A stretch of 64,000 nt of DNA from contig DATCHD010000048.1 of the NCBI GenBank assembly GCA_036508555.1, positions 1 to 64,000 of the forward strand, written 5' to 3'. Shown here piece by piece: positions 36,320 to 46,045 of this stretch (position 1 is the first letter of the stretch; every line of letters starts with the position of its first letter). The notes under the pieces were generated by a model. That model worked only from the letters and a program-made list of their open reading frames with translations. It had not been told where the DNA came from and did no database searches. Origin of the DNA: CAINVV01 sp036508555. Its GTDB lineage: Bacteria > Bacteroidota > Bacteroidia > Bacteroidales > Prolixibacteraceae. A program made the position numbers and the translations under genes.

Positions 36320-37246
36320 ATGGAAGGATACGATATTATCGGAGACATTCACGGTTATGCCACCTTGTTGAGACAACTTCTCACTGAGATGGGATATAAA
36401 CGCTTGAAGGGTGTTTTCCGGCATCCCAAAAGAAAGGCAATCTTTGTTGGGGATTTCATCAACCGCGGACCCGAAATCCGGGAGACCTTGCTGATAGTCC
36501 GCTCAATGGTGGATGCCGGCAGTGCTCTGGCAATCCTGGGTAATCATGAATATAGTTGTATCCTTTACCACATAAAAGACGATAATGGCGTTTTCATGTC
36601 GAAACATATTGCCGGAAACCGGACGCAAATCCAGAAAACTCTGACTGTCTTTAAAAATCTGAACGAAGAATGGATTGATCACCTGAAATGGATGCGCACA
36701 CTGCCATTTTTTCTCGATCTCGGTGCGATCAGAATCGGCCATGCGTATTGGAACGACCAGGAAATCAAAACTTTAAAGGAATTTTTACCGGAAAGAAGGC
36801 TGAAGAAAAAATTCCTGCGTGATATGCATAAAAAGCGTCCGGATATGGCCGCAATTGTCTACAAATTATTGAAAGGATTGGAATTCAAATGCCCCAAAGA
36901 CCTGATCATCAAATGTAGCAAAGGCCTTAGCAGGAGGGTCTTTACACTCAAGTGGTGGACGAGTCCGGAGGATAAGACTTTCCGTCAGCTTTATTTTGGC
37001 AACAAGTTTATTTTACCGGATTATCACCCGCCTGTCGAAATGGCTCCTGCGTACGAACCTTATTCCCCCGGTCAGCCCATCGTATTTTTCGGTCATTACT
37101 GCCTATCGGAAGGACCTGCCATCCTGCAGCAAAATATTTGTTGCTTAGACAGTTGCGTCGTCACTACCGGAAAGTTGGCAGCCTATCGCTGGAGCGGCGA
37201 GAAAGAACTGATTTCAGGAAATCTGCTGGTCGTAGGCGGAAAATAA
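36320..37246 (+). CDS. PPP-type metallophosphoesterase
   Basis: 308 residues with GDIHG at about 8-12, GDFINRGP at about 41-48 and GNHEYS at about 72-77, the metal-binding motifs of serine/threonine phosphatase-like enzymes, plus a C-terminal FFGHYC. Relatives include protein phosphatases and diadenosine tetraphosphatases, so the substrate is undecided. It converges with guaA with no spacing. Confidence 0.85.
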   Translation: MEGYDIIGDIHGYATLLRQLLTEMGYKRLKGVFRHPKRKAIFVGDFINRGPEIRETLLIVRSMVDAGSALAILGNHEYSCILYHIKDDNGVFMSKHIAGNRTQIQKTLTVFKNLNEEWIDHLKWMRTLPFFLDLGAIRIGHAYWNDQEIKTLKEFLPERRLKKKFLRDMHKKRPDMAAIVYKLLKGLEFKCPKDLIIKCSKGLSRRVFTLKWWTSPEDKTFRQLYFGNKFILPDYHPPVEMAPAYEPYSPGQPIVFFGHYCLSEGPAILQQNICCLDSCVVTTGKLAAYRWSGEKELISGNLLVVGGK

Positions 37247-38773
37247 TTATTCCCACTCAATTGTAGCCGGTGGCTTGGAGCTGATGTCGTACACTACGCG
37301 GTTAATCCCCCTGACTTTATTAATGATATCATTGGAAACCTTTGCCAGAAACTCGTACGGAAGGTGAACCCAATCGGCCGTCATGCCGTCGGTAGATGCA
37401 ACCGCCCGCAGAGCTACCACATTTTCATAAGTTCTTTCGTCGCCCATCACGCCAACAGACTGGACGGGCAACAACATCACACCTGCCTGCCAGACTTTGT
37501 CGTAGAGGCCCCAATCCCTGAGTGCCTGAGTAAAGATGGCATCTGCTTCCTGCAGTAGCATAACTTTTTCAGGAGTCACATCGGAAAGTATCCTGATCCC
37601 CAGGCCAGGTCCGGGGAATGGATGGCGGCCAAGCAGCTCGTCCTTGATGCCAAGCGCCCTGCCGACCCTTCTCACTTCATCTTTAAACAGTAGATTCAGC
37701 GGTTCAACGACCTTGAGTTTCATCTTTTCAGGCAGTCCGCCAACATTGTGATGCGACTTGATAGTAGCTGAAGGGCCGTTCACAGAAACCGATTCGATCA
37801 CATCAGGATAAATGGTTCCTTGTGCCAACCACTTGACATCCTTTATCTTCTGTGCCTCAACATCAAAGACTTCGATGAAATTTCTACCAATAATTTTTCT
37901 TTTCTTTTCGGGATCGCGGACCCCCTTCAGGTCATTCCAGAATTTTTCCCGTGCATCGACGCCGATTACGTTAAGTCCCATCCCTTTGTAAGATTCCAGC
38001 ACATCTGAAAATTCATTCTTGCGCAATAGTCCGTTGTCAACGAAGATGCAAGTCAGATTGCTGCCGATTGCCTTGTTGAGTAATATGCCGGCCACACTCG
38101 AATCTACCCCTCCGGAGAGGCCCAGGACGACCTTATCGTTGCCCAGATTTTGGCGCAACAGATCGATCGTCGCTTCAACAAATGAGTCAGGTGTCCAGTT
38201 TTGACTACATCCGCAGATATCAACCAAAAAATTCCGGAGTAAATGCGTCCCCTCTGTGGTGTGGTATACTTCGGGGTGAAACTGAATGCCATAAGTCTCT
38301 TCCTTCAATACCTTGAATGCCGCGAATTCAACATCCGCGGTAGAGGCAAGGGTCTGATAATCTTTAGGTAAGCTGACAATTGTATCCCCATGCGACATCC
38401 ACACCTGGGAATTTTCACTGATTAGGTTGAGGAGCAGATTATCCTCGTCCATCCATTTCAGATTGGCTCTTCCATATTCCCTTGAATCGGATGCAGCCAC
38501 CTCCCCGCCATAAAAATGCGCGAGGTATTGTGCTCCGTAACAAATCCCAAGCAAAGGAATTCTTCCCCTGATACCGGAAAGGTCGATTCTTGGCCCCTTC
38601 TCATCTCTGACAGAATAGGGGCTTCCCGAAAGGATGACTCCCTTAATTGATTCATCGATAGCAGGGTAGTGATTAAACGGATGTATTTCGCAAAATACAT
38701 TCAGCTCGCGAACCCTGCGACCTATTAATTGAGTGTACTGGGAACCGAAATCAAGGATTAAAATTTTTTCCAT
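37247..38773 (-). CDS. guaA: GMP synthase (glutamine-hydrolysing)
   Basis: 508 residues. The glutamine amidotransferase domain has GICYGAQ (nucleophile Cys about 78) and FHPE; the ATP pyrophosphatase domain begins at GLSGGVDSSV; the C-terminal dimerisation domain ends in PPATIEWE. It converts XMP to GMP. The DUF1080 gene stop is the base immediately after the guaA start region, so the two may be cotranscribed. Confidence 0.98.
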   Translation of the reverse strand: MEKILILDFGSQYTQLIGRRVRELNVFCEIHPFNHYPAIDESIKGVILSGSPYSVRDEKGPRIDLSGIRGRIPLLGICYGAQYLAHFYGGEVAASDSREYGRANLKWMDEDNLLLNLISENSQVWMSHGDTIVSLPKDYQTLASTADVEFAAFKVLKEETYGIQFHPEVYHTTEGTHLLRNFLVDICGCSQNWTPDSFVEATIDLLRQNLGNDKVVLGLSGGVDSSVAGILLNKAIGSNLTCIFVDNGLLRKNEFSDVLESYKGMGLNVIGVDAREKFWNDLKGVRDPEKKRKIIGRNFIEVFDVEAQKIKDVKWLAQGTIYPDVIESVSVNGPSATIKSHHNVGGLPEKMKLKVVEPLNLLFKDEVRRVGRALGIKDELLGRHPFPGPGLGIRILSDVTPEKVMLLQEADAIFTQALRDWGLYDKVWQAGVMLLPVQSVGVMGDERTYENVVALRAVASTDGMTADWVHLPYEFLAKVSNDIINKVRGINRVVYDISSKPPATIEWE

Positions 38774-39562
38774 TTACAATTTCCTAACCCAGATATTACG
38801 GTAACTAACCGGATTACCATGATTTTGTAATTCCAGTGGCCCGGCTCCATGAGCCTTGTATTTAGGAATACCGATGTATTCTGTCGATCCGAAAAGCGAT
38901 ACATTGTTCTGAACCAGAACACCATTCTGAAGTACTGTTACCCGGACAGGCGAGAATACGGTTCCATCTTCCTTAAACCGAGGTGCAGTGTATATTACAT
39001 CATAAGTTTGCCATTCTCCCGGTTTCTTGCAGACGTTGACCAGCGGGGCATATTGCTTGTAAAATGAGCCGGCCTGTCCGTTGCGGTAGGTCCGGTTATC
39101 ATAGTTGTCGAGGACCTGAAGTTCGTACTTGCCCTGCATGAAGATGCCGGAATTTCCGCGACCCTGACTCTCGCCTTTTACCTCTGCCGGGGTTCTCCAT
39201 TCGATGTGCAGTTGAAAATCTTCCATTTCCATTTTGCTTTTGATACCACCAGCTCCCTTAGCTACCGTGACACAGTTGTCTGCGACATTCCAGCCGGAAG
39301 GCTCATTCTTGGTGTTAGTCCAGTTGGCATTGAAGCTTTCAGGGGTACCGTCAAACAATACGACTGCATCAGACGGGGCATCCATGGGTGTCTGGCCGGG
39401 AGTGACCACCACAACTTCAGGATCCCAGAATTCGGTCATCTCGGGTTTCATTTTTGCCAGATCTTCCTTGGAAGGTTCAGCTTTCTTTGGGGTTTCAGCT
39501 TTTTGGGCGAATGCTCCGAAAGCAATCAAAAGGACGGGTACAAATAATAGTTTTTTCATCAC
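38774..39562 (-). CDS. Exported DUF1080 (3-keto-disaccharide hydrolase-like) protein
   Basis: 262 residues with a signal peptide ending at GAFAQ and a short charged linker, then the concanavalin-like DUF1080 domain with DGTPESFNANW, GGIKSKMEMEDFQLHIEWRT and GNSGIFMQGKYELQVLD. Family members bind or cleave glycosides; some are 3-keto-glycoside hydrolases. Acts in periplasm or outside. It lies between the phosphohexomutase and guaA genes on the same strand. Confidence 0.85.
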   Translation of the reverse strand: MMKKLLFVPVLLIAFGAFAQKAETPKKAEPSKEDLAKMKPEMTEFWDPEVVVVTPGQTPMDAPSDAVVLFDGTPESFNANWTNTKNEPSGWNVADNCVTVAKGAGGIKSKMEMEDFQLHIEWRTPAEVKGESQGRGNSGIFMQGKYELQVLDNYDNRTYRNGQAGSFYKQYAPLVNVCKKPGEWQTYDVIYTAPRFKEDGTVFSPVRVTVLQNGVLVQNNVSLFGSTEYIGIPKYKAHGAGPLELQNHGNPVSYRNIWVRKL

Positions 39563-39571
39563 AGTTAAATA

Positions 39572-41317
39572 TTAAATTGCTAAATCATTCATTACTTCCT
39601 CAATCTTTTGAGCCGTCATTGACTCGACTGCATCAAATTCCTCTTTCGAACTCAAGGGTGCCTTGACCTCGATGTAGAATTTTATCTTAGGTTCAGTGCC
39701 CGACGGGCGAACCGAGACTTTGGTGCCATCCACCGTAAAGAATTGCAACACATTTGCGGTAGTTTTTTGATAAATAGGTTTTTCCTCACCGGTCAGCAGA
39801 TTTTTTTGCTTCAACGTTTCGTAATCCTTGACCCATTCCAATACAGATCCAGCAAGTTGTTTTGGAGGATTATTCCTAAATTTAACCATTAGTTGCTCAA
39901 TTTCTTCTGCTCCAGCCATACCCTTACGAACGATGTATTTCATCTTCTCCTTTGAATAACCATAGGTGAGGTAGATATCCTGCAGCACCTCAAACAACGT
40001 GTGTTTGTTATCCTTGGCCCAGGCGGCAATTTCAGCCATCAGGGCACAGGAGGTAACTGCATCTTTATCCCTTACAAAGTCTGCAGGCAGAAAGCCGAAG
40101 CTCTCTTCGCCTCCTCCGATATAATTTTTCTTTCCCTCATTTTCACGGATAACCTCTGCGATATATTTGAATCCTGTATAGCAGTCGTAATACTCAACAC
40201 CATTTTTGGCCGCTATCTCTGCTGCCAGTTCCGAGGTAACGATGGTCTTAACGATGTACTCTTTCCCTTTCAGTAGGCCGAGTTCCTTGCGTTTGGTGAT
40301 GATGTAATAGAGGAAGATCAAGACAGTCTGATTTCCGTTGACAAGGATAAATTCACCCTTATCATTCTTAATGGCAATACCCAGACGATCTGCATCAGGA
40401 TCCGTTGCCATCACCAGATCAGCATCCACTTCCCCGGCTTTTTTTAGCGCAAGGAACATTGCTGCAGGCTCTTCCGGGTTGGGAGATATCACGGTAGGAA
40501 AGTCTCCGCTTACCACATCCTGTTCCGGGATATGGATAACATTGGTAAATCCCATTTTAGCCAGCGCCATAGGCACCAGTCTGACACCCGTGCCGTGTAT
40601 CGGAGTGTAAACGATCTTCAGGTCGTGCTGCCTTTTGATAGTTTCGGGCGACAGTGAAATTGAAACTACTTTTTTCAGAAAGCGCTCATCCATATCGGCG
40701 CCCATGGAGAAAATCAATTCAGTATTTCCATTAAAACGTATATCCTCAACCTTTACCTTTTCCACTTCAGCAATGATGTCCAGGTCGTGGGGCTCCACGA
40801 TCTGTGATCCGTCATCCCAGTACGCCTTGTAACCATTGTATTCTTTCGGATTATGAGAGGCGGTAAGAATTATTCCGCTTTGCAATCCGAGCTCACGGAT
40901 GGCAAACGAGAGTTCGGGTGTCGGACGGAGGGATTCAAAGAGAAATACCTTGATGCCGTTGGCCGAAAAGATTGCAGCTGAAGTTTCTGCAAACAACCGG
41001 CTGTTGTTTCGGCAATCGTGTCCGATGGCTACTTTGATTTCAGGCAAATGAGCAAATGCCTTCTTTAAATAGTTGCTAAGACCTTGTGTTGCAGCACCAA
41101 CGGTGTAAATATTCATTCGGTTGGTACCAGCCCCCATGATGCCCCGGAGACCACCGGTTCCAAATTCGAGATCACGGTAGAAGGCATCTATCAGGTCGCT
41201 GGGATCCTCTTTTTCAAAAAGATTTTTGACTTCTGCTTTAGTGGCCTCATCGTAATGACCACTCATCCATTCCTGGGCTTTCAGCAGAACATTTTGTGGA
41301 ATTTCATTTTTTTGCAT
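39572..41317 (-). CDS. Phosphoglucomutase/phosphomannomutase
   Basis: 581 residues, the size of the PgcA/PGM2 type. TASHNPKEYNGYK contains the phosphoserine, DPDADRLGIA the Mg2+ loop, GGEESFG the sugar-binding loop and RPSGTEPKIKFY the phosphate-binding loop. It interconverts hexose 1- and 6-phosphates for glycan precursors. Its start overlaps the rfbD stop by 14 bases, linking it with nucleotide-sugar synthesis. Confidence 0.95.
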   Translation of the reverse strand: MQKNEIPQNVLLKAQEWMSGHYDEATKAEVKNLFEKEDPSDLIDAFYRDLEFGTGGLRGIMGAGTNRMNIYTVGAATQGLSNYLKKAFAHLPEIKVAIGHDCRNNSRLFAETSAAIFSANGIKVFLFESLRPTPELSFAIRELGLQSGIILTASHNPKEYNGYKAYWDDGSQIVEPHDLDIIAEVEKVKVEDIRFNGNTELIFSMGADMDERFLKKVVSISLSPETIKRQHDLKIVYTPIHGTGVRLVPMALAKMGFTNVIHIPEQDVVSGDFPTVISPNPEEPAAMFLALKKAGEVDADLVMATDPDADRLGIAIKNDKGEFILVNGNQTVLIFLYYIITKRKELGLLKGKEYIVKTIVTSELAAEIAAKNGVEYYDCYTGFKYIAEVIRENEGKKNYIGGGEESFGFLPADFVRDKDAVTSCALMAEIAAWAKDNKHTLFEVLQDIYLTYGYSKEKMKYIVRKGMAGAEEIEQLMVKFRNNPPKQLAGSVLEWVKDYETLKQKNLLTGEEKPIYQKTTANVLQFFTVDGTKVSVRPSGTEPKIKFYIEVKAPLSSKEEFDAVESMTAQKIEEVMNDLAI

Positions 41318-42188
41318 CTTCTTGCAATTTTATGAGACATAATTTCAGGCTATCTCTCCAAAAGGGAATCTTGATGCCAAAAGTAGATTTGATCTTTGAT
41401 TTATTCAAAACTGAATAGGCTGGCCGGGTGGCAGGAGTTGGATAAGCTGCTGTATCAATGGGGTTTACCTCACAAATTATTCCGGGAGTATATTCAAAAA
41501 TAGCCTTCGTAAAATCATACCAGCTGGCAGCCCCTTCATTGGAATAATGGTAAATACCGGTAACAAATTTTTTGCTATCTGTCGCTGTCATCCGGAGAAT
41601 ATCCAGGATAACTTTAGCCAGATCACCGGCATAAGTAGGTGTCCCCACCTGGTCGGCCACCACTCCCAATTGCTCCCTTTCGCTTCCAAGACGTAGCATC
41701 GTTTTGACAAAATTATTGCCATAAGCCGAATATAGCCAGGAAGTCCGGATAATAATCGACTTTATTTCAGCGCGCAAAATGGCGGTTTCACCTTCCAGCT
41801 TAGTAATCCCGTAAACTGATTGGGGATGCACGATATCTTTTTCGTGGTAAGGGGTCGACTTATTCCCGTCAAAAAGATAATCGGTGGAGATATGAATGAG
41901 CCTGGCTCCGGTTTTCTTACAGGCCTTAGCGAGATTAGCAACAGCCTTGTGATTAATATTCTCTGCAAATGCAGCTTCTTTCTCAGCCTTATCGACTGCC
42001 GTATAGGCGGCACAATTGACCACTGCTGAAGGATTTTCAGAGGCGAAGAAGGCATCCACCAGTTTACTGTCGCAAATATCCAGCTCCTCAACATCTGTGA
42101 AAACGCAAGAGAGTTCCGGATAGGCTGGAGATAATTCCTGAATGGATCTACCGAGCTGACCATTTGATCCTGTGACGATTATCTTCAT
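41304..42188 (-). CDS. rfbD: dTDP-4-dehydrorhamnose reductase
   Basis: 294 residues. VTGSNGQLGRS binds NADPH, ISTDYLFDG and YGITKLEGE provide the SDR catalytic Tyr-x-x-x-Lys, and IRTSWLYS is the family signature. It makes the final step to dTDP-L-rhamnose. The rfbA, rfbB and rfbC genes are not in the window. Confidence 0.95.
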   Translation of the reverse strand: MKIIVTGSNGQLGRSIQELSPAYPELSCVFTDVEELDICDSKLVDAFFASENPSAVVNCAAYTAVDKAEKEAAFAENINHKAVANLAKACKKTGARLIHISTDYLFDGNKSTPYHEKDIVHPQSVYGITKLEGETAILRAEIKSIIIRTSWLYSAYGNNFVKTMLRLGSEREQLGVVADQVGTPTYAGDLAKVILDILRMTATDSKKFVTGIYHYSNEGAASWYDFTKAIFEYTPGIICEVNPIDTAAYPTPATRPAYSVLNKSKIKSTFGIKIPFWRDSLKLCLIKLQEDAKK

Positions 42189-42255
42189 TCAATTGTAGAA
42201 TTTATGTTGCCTAAAGGTGAAAGTAAAAGTAATAGAAAAATTTGATCTTCACCAT

Positions 42256-42726
42256 TTACCACAAATTATAGGGCCTTCTCGCAAGCTGTGAATTGTAATA
42301 TTTTAATTCGCCGGTTACCTCCCGTCCCAACCAATCCGATTGCAGGTAACTTTCATCCTCACTTTTCAGCTCTAACTCAGCGACCACAAGACCCAGATTC
42401 TCACCTAAAAACTCATCCACCTCAAAAATATGATTGCCAAATTTTATCTCAAACCTTACTTTATCAATCATGCCTGGTTCACAGATTCTTAAGAGCTCTT
42501 CAGCCTCATTTACAGGTATCATTTTCTCCCATTCATACCTGGAAATCCCGGTAGGATCAGATCCTCCTTTTACCGTTAAAAATCCCGAATCACCCTTGAT
42601 CCTTACTCTTACCGTTCGTTCGGGATTCGAGGAGAGATATCCCTGCCTGATCCTGAAGGACCTGCTGGCTGCAGATTTGTAAAGATCATTAAGAACCAGA
42701 AATTTCCGTTCAATTTCCTGTGCCAT
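42256..42726 (-). CDS. CYTH-domain protein (inorganic triphosphatase-like)
   Basis: 156 residues beginning MAQEIERKFLV, where EIERKFL is the diagnostic CYTH ExExK start, followed by VRVRIKGDSGFLTVKG and FEVDEFLGENLGLVVAELEL. Single-domain CYTH enzymes hydrolyse inorganic triphosphate or related compounds. Divergent from rpsA. Confidence 0.92.
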   Translation of the reverse strand: MAQEIERKFLVLNDLYKSAASRSFRIRQGYLSSNPERTVRVRIKGDSGFLTVKGGSDPTGISRYEWEKMIPVNEAEELLRICEPGMIDKVRFEIKFGNHIFEVDEFLGENLGLVVAELELKSEDESYLQSDWLGREVTGELKYYNSQLARRPYNLW

Positions 42727-42751
42727 AGTTTATAATTTAAAGAATTAATTC

Positions 42752-42759
42752 TACCTTTG
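42752..42759 (+). promoter_or_regulatory. -7 element of rpsA
   Basis: TACCTTTG fits TAnnTTTG, 49 bases upstream of the rpsA start at 42809. Confidence 0.6.
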
Positions 42760-42808
42760 CGCCCATTCAAAATAATGTCTAATTTATTAATTTCAACGGA
42801 ATCTTAAA

Positions 42809-44881
42809 ATGAGTAAAAACAAAGAAAATCAGGAGGTAAACGAGACAGTAGAGAACACTGCTGCCGATACTGCTTCCGCGGAAACCACTGAGGAAAATGT
42901 AGTTGCAGAAGAACCTGCAGCAGTAGCAGAAGAATCTGTCGTATCTGAAGAACTAGTTTTAGTCGAAGAACCAGTAGCAGTTGTAGAAGAACCTGCAGCA
43001 GAAATTGAAGAAAATGCAGTTGCAGAAGAACCTGCAGCAGTTGTTGAAAAACCGGTTGCAGAAGAAAAAATTGTTGCTCCATCCAAACTGGTATTAGTCA
43101 GTTCGGCTGTTGCCAATGAAGAGGAGTTTGACTGGGATGCTTTCGAAGGAAAGATAGCCATTGTAGGTACATCCTCAAAGCAGTCCATGACTGAAATGTA
43201 CGATAATACCCTTTCCATCCTTCAGGAGAAGGAGTGTGTAGACGGTATCGTAATCTCTATGAACAAACGTGAGGTTGTAGTAAATATTGGCTACAAATCT
43301 GACGGAATCGTATCGGTAAATGAGTTTAGATACAACCCTAACCTGAAAATTGGCGACAAAGTTGAGGTTTATGTTGAAACCCTTGAAGATAAAAAAGGTC
43401 AGTTAACCCTTTCCCACAAGAAAGCCCGTGCCATGCGCAGTTGGGATCGCGTCAACGCTGCCCTCGAAAACGACGAAATTATCACCGGATTTATCAAATG
43501 CCGTACGAAAGGCGGTATGATCGTCGACGTATTCGGTATCGAAGCATTCTTACCAGGATCGCAAATCGACGTCAAACCAATCCGCGACTACGATATCTAC
43601 GTCGGGAAAACCATGGAATTCAAGGTCGTTAAGATTAACCATGAATTCAGAAATGTTGTTGTTTCTCACAAAGCGCTCATCGAAGCCGAATTGGAACAAC
43701 AGAAAAAGGAAATCATCTCCAAACTCGAAAAAGGTCAGGTTCTCGAGGGAACCGTCAAAAACATCACTTCTTATGGTGTGTTCATCGACCTTGGCGGCGT
43801 AGATGGTTTGATCCACATTACAGACCTCAGCTGGGGCCGCGTTGCCCATCCGAACGAAATCGTTCAGCTGGATGAGAAAATCAACGTCGTAATCCTCGAC
43901 TTCGATGATGAGAAGAAGAGAATTGCCCTTGGTCTGAAACAACTTGCTTCTCACCCATGGGACAACATTAGCGCCGATCTTAAAGTAGGTGATGTTGTGA
44001 AAGGTAAAGTAGTTGTCATTGCCGATTACGGCGCATTTATCGAAATCGCTCCTGGTGTTGAAGGGTTGATCCATGTCTCCGAAATGAGCTGGTCACAACA
44101 CCTTCGCTCTGCGCAAGACTTCCTGAAAGTTAGCGATGAAGTAGAGGCAACCATTCTGACGCTAGATCGTGACGAACACAAAATGTCACTGGGTATCAAG
44201 CAGATGAAGAATGATCCATGGTCACAGATTGAAACCAAATATGCTATCGGTACCTCACACACTGCTAAAGTCCGCAACTTTACCAATTTTGGTGTATTTG
44301 TTGAGATCGAAGAAGGTGTCGACGGTTTGATTCATATCAGCGACCTGAGCTGGACCAAGAAGATCAAGCATCCTTCTGAGTTTACTTCCATCGGTTCAGA
44401 AATTGAAGTTCAGGTTCTTGATATTGATAAGGAAAACCGCCGTTTGAGCCTTGGCCACAAACAGTTGGAAGAGAATCCATGGGATGTGTTCGAAACAATC
44501 TTTACCCTTGATTCTATCCATGAAGGTACCGTGATTGACTTGTTCGACAAGGGCGCAGTAATCTCACTTCCTTATGGGGTGGAAGGTTTTGCCACACCTC
44601 GTCACCTGGTAAAGGAAGACGGTTCTCATGTCAAAATGGAAGAAAAATTAGAATTCAAGGTTATTGAGTTTTCAAAATCAGCCAAGAGGATTATCCTTTC
44701 ACACTCACGTGTTTACGAAGATGTGAAGAAAACGGATGATACAGCCAAGAAGAAGACAGCTACGAAGCAGACGACCAAGAGCGTTAAACCGATGAAAGAT
44801 ACCATGGAGAAGACAACTTTGGGCGACATCAGCGAATTAGCCGCTTTGCGTACTCAAATGGAAAAAAACGAGAAGAAATAA
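42809..44881 (+). CDS. rpsA: 30S ribosomal protein S1
   Basis: 690 residues. The first ~95 are an acidic Glu/Ala/Val/Pro tail built from repeats such as VAEEPAAV, encoded partly by an identical 24-base repeat (42901-42924 and 43018-43041). Six S1 RNA-binding domains follow, for example KNITSYGVFIDLGGVDGLIH and RNFTNFGVFVEIEEGVDGLI. A Lys/Thr-rich tail ends the protein. S1 recruits mRNA to the ribosome, which matters in a lineage where Shine-Dalgarno sequences are weak. A rho-independent terminator follows. Confidence 0.96.
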   Translation: MSKNKENQEVNETVENTAADTASAETTEENVVAEEPAAVAEESVVSEELVLVEEPVAVVEEPAAEIEENAVAEEPAAVVEKPVAEEKIVAPSKLVLVSSAVANEEEFDWDAFEGKIAIVGTSSKQSMTEMYDNTLSILQEKECVDGIVISMNKREVVVNIGYKSDGIVSVNEFRYNPNLKIGDKVEVYVETLEDKKGQLTLSHKKARAMRSWDRVNAALENDEIITGFIKCRTKGGMIVDVFGIEAFLPGSQIDVKPIRDYDIYVGKTMEFKVVKINHEFRNVVVSHKALIEAELEQQKKEIISKLEKGQVLEGTVKNITSYGVFIDLGGVDGLIHITDLSWGRVAHPNEIVQLDEKINVVILDFDDEKKRIALGLKQLASHPWDNISADLKVGDVVKGKVVVIADYGAFIEIAPGVEGLIHVSEMSWSQHLRSAQDFLKVSDEVEATILTLDRDEHKMSLGIKQMKNDPWSQIETKYAIGTSHTAKVRNFTNFGVFVEIEEGVDGLIHISDLSWTKKIKHPSEFTSIGSEIEVQVLDIDKENRRLSLGHKQLEENPWDVFETIFTLDSIHEGTVIDLFDKGAVISLPYGVEGFATPRHLVKEDGSHVKMEEKLEFKVIEFSKSAKRIILSHSRVYEDVKKTDDTAKKKTATKQTTKSVKPMKDTMEKTTLGDISELAALRTQMEKNEKK

Positions 44882-44902
44882 TATAATGCTTTCCTGTATA
44901 AT

Positions 44903-44934
44903 AAAAAAACCCGACCAAATGGCCGGGTTTTTTT
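44903..44934 (+). terminator. Rho-independent terminator after rpsA
   Basis: AAAAAACCCG-ACC-AAAT-GGC-CGGGTTTTTTT forms a hairpin with one internal mismatch and a T tract, starting 22 bases after the rpsA stop. Confidence 0.88.
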
Positions 44935-44941
44935 ATCTTTG
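44934..44941 (+). promoter_or_regulatory. -7 element of rnz
   Basis: TATCTTTG matches TAnnTTTG directly after the rpsA terminator, 22 bases before the rnz start. Confidence 0.6.
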
Positions 44942-44963
44942 GTAAGTCAGTGATTCCCCGGAT

Positions 44964-45878
44964 ATGAACTCATTTTCAGTAACCATCCTAGGCAGCAGTT
45001 CTGCCTTGCCCACTTCCAACAGGTACCCGACTTCACAGGTCGTCCGGCTGAATGAGCAGCTGTTTCTGGTCGATTGCGGTGAAGGCACACAAATTCAGCT
45101 ACGGAAATATGGATTCAAAATGGGGCGGATTAACCACATTTTTATCTCTCATCTGCATGGAGATCATATCTATGGTTTACCCGGACTGATCTCTTCCTTA
45201 GTTCTTTATGGGAAAAAAGGGGAGCTCCACATTCATGCACATTCTGAACTGCAACAAATGATGGAGGGAATGATGAAATTCATGAACGAGATTACTGATC
45301 TGGCCGTTAAATATCATCCACTGAATTTCAAACGCAGTTCTGTCCTTTTCGAAGATAAAAGAATCCGGGTCTCTTCGTTCCCTCTGAAGCACCGGATCTC
45401 TTGTTGTGGTTTTCTCTTTCAGGAACTTCCTTCAAAACTTCATCTGGATAAATTTGCCCTCGAAAAGTATGAGGTGCCAATTTCACAGAGATCAAATATT
45501 AAAAACGGTGCCGATCTTATACTTTCGGATGGTACCGTCATTCCAAATGAACAGCTGACAATTCCTGCCAATCCACCCAGAAGCTACGCATTTTGTACCG
45601 ATACCGTGTTCCTGCCAAAGATACTCCCTTCCATTCAGGGGGTGGACCTTCTTTACCATGAAGCCACTTTTGGAGGAGATCAAATGGAACTTGCAAAGAA
45701 AACCTTCCATTCCACTTCTGTGCAGGCCGCCGAAATGGCCAGGTTGGCCGGGACTAGAAGATTGATCATCGGTCATTTCTCTTCAAGATATAAGTCTGTT
45801 GAGGGACTGGTCGTGGAGGCCAGAACCATCTTTCCAGAAACATACGCAGCAAACGACGGAGATGTGTTTGAGGTTTGA
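44964..45878 (+). CDS. rnz: Ribonuclease Z
   Basis: 304 residues of the metallo-beta-lactamase fold. SHLHGDHIYGLPGL carries the zinc-binding HxHxDH, and LLYHEATF, HSTSVQAAEMA and IGHFSSRY follow as in tRNase Z. It trims the 3' ends of tRNA precursors. This is relevant here because the two tRNA-Asp genes in the window do not encode CCA. Confidence 0.95.
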   Translation: MNSFSVTILGSSSALPTSNRYPTSQVVRLNEQLFLVDCGEGTQIQLRKYGFKMGRINHIFISHLHGDHIYGLPGLISSLVLYGKKGELHIHAHSELQQMMEGMMKFMNEITDLAVKYHPLNFKRSSVLFEDKRIRVSSFPLKHRISCCGFLFQELPSKLHLDKFALEKYEVPISQRSNIKNGADLILSDGTVIPNEQLTIPANPPRSYAFCTDTVFLPKILPSIQGVDLLYHEATFGGDQMELAKKTFHSTSVQAAEMARLAGTRRLIIGHFSSRYKSVEGLVVEARTIFPETYAANDGDVFEV

Positions 45879-45884
45879 AAGATT

Positions 45885-45983
45885 ATCGCTCCAACGGATT
45901 TGCAATCCAACTCGCCTCGCACCAACGGATTTGCAATCCGTTGGTGAAAGTTTGCCAGCGGATTGCAAATCCGCTGGAGCGAT
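45885..45983. repeat. Compound palindromic repeat array
   Basis: An outer inverted repeat ATCGCTCC (45885-45892) and GGAGCGAT (45976-45983) encloses three related palindromes: a half-degenerate one at about 45892-45910, a perfect one with 12-base arms at 45920-45946 around TGC, and a perfect one with ten-base arms at 45955-45977 around GCA. The shared core GGATTTGCAATCC resembles dispersed intergenic palindromes of Bacteroidota. No coding capacity is supported. Confidence 0.85.
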
Positions 45984-46045
45984 TGTCTGGTGCGATGGAC
46001 TTGCTGATCCGGTCCCTGTCGAAGGGTCTCTGTTTAAAGTATGCT

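Noticed and set aside
36170..36424. Possible 84-residue minus-strand gene before galM
   Set aside because: It overlaps the well-supported phosphoesterase gene and the galM start and shows no family features.
42804..43082. Leucine/glutamine-rich minus-strand frame opposite rpsA
   Set aside because: It is the antisense of the EPA-rich repeat tail of S1.
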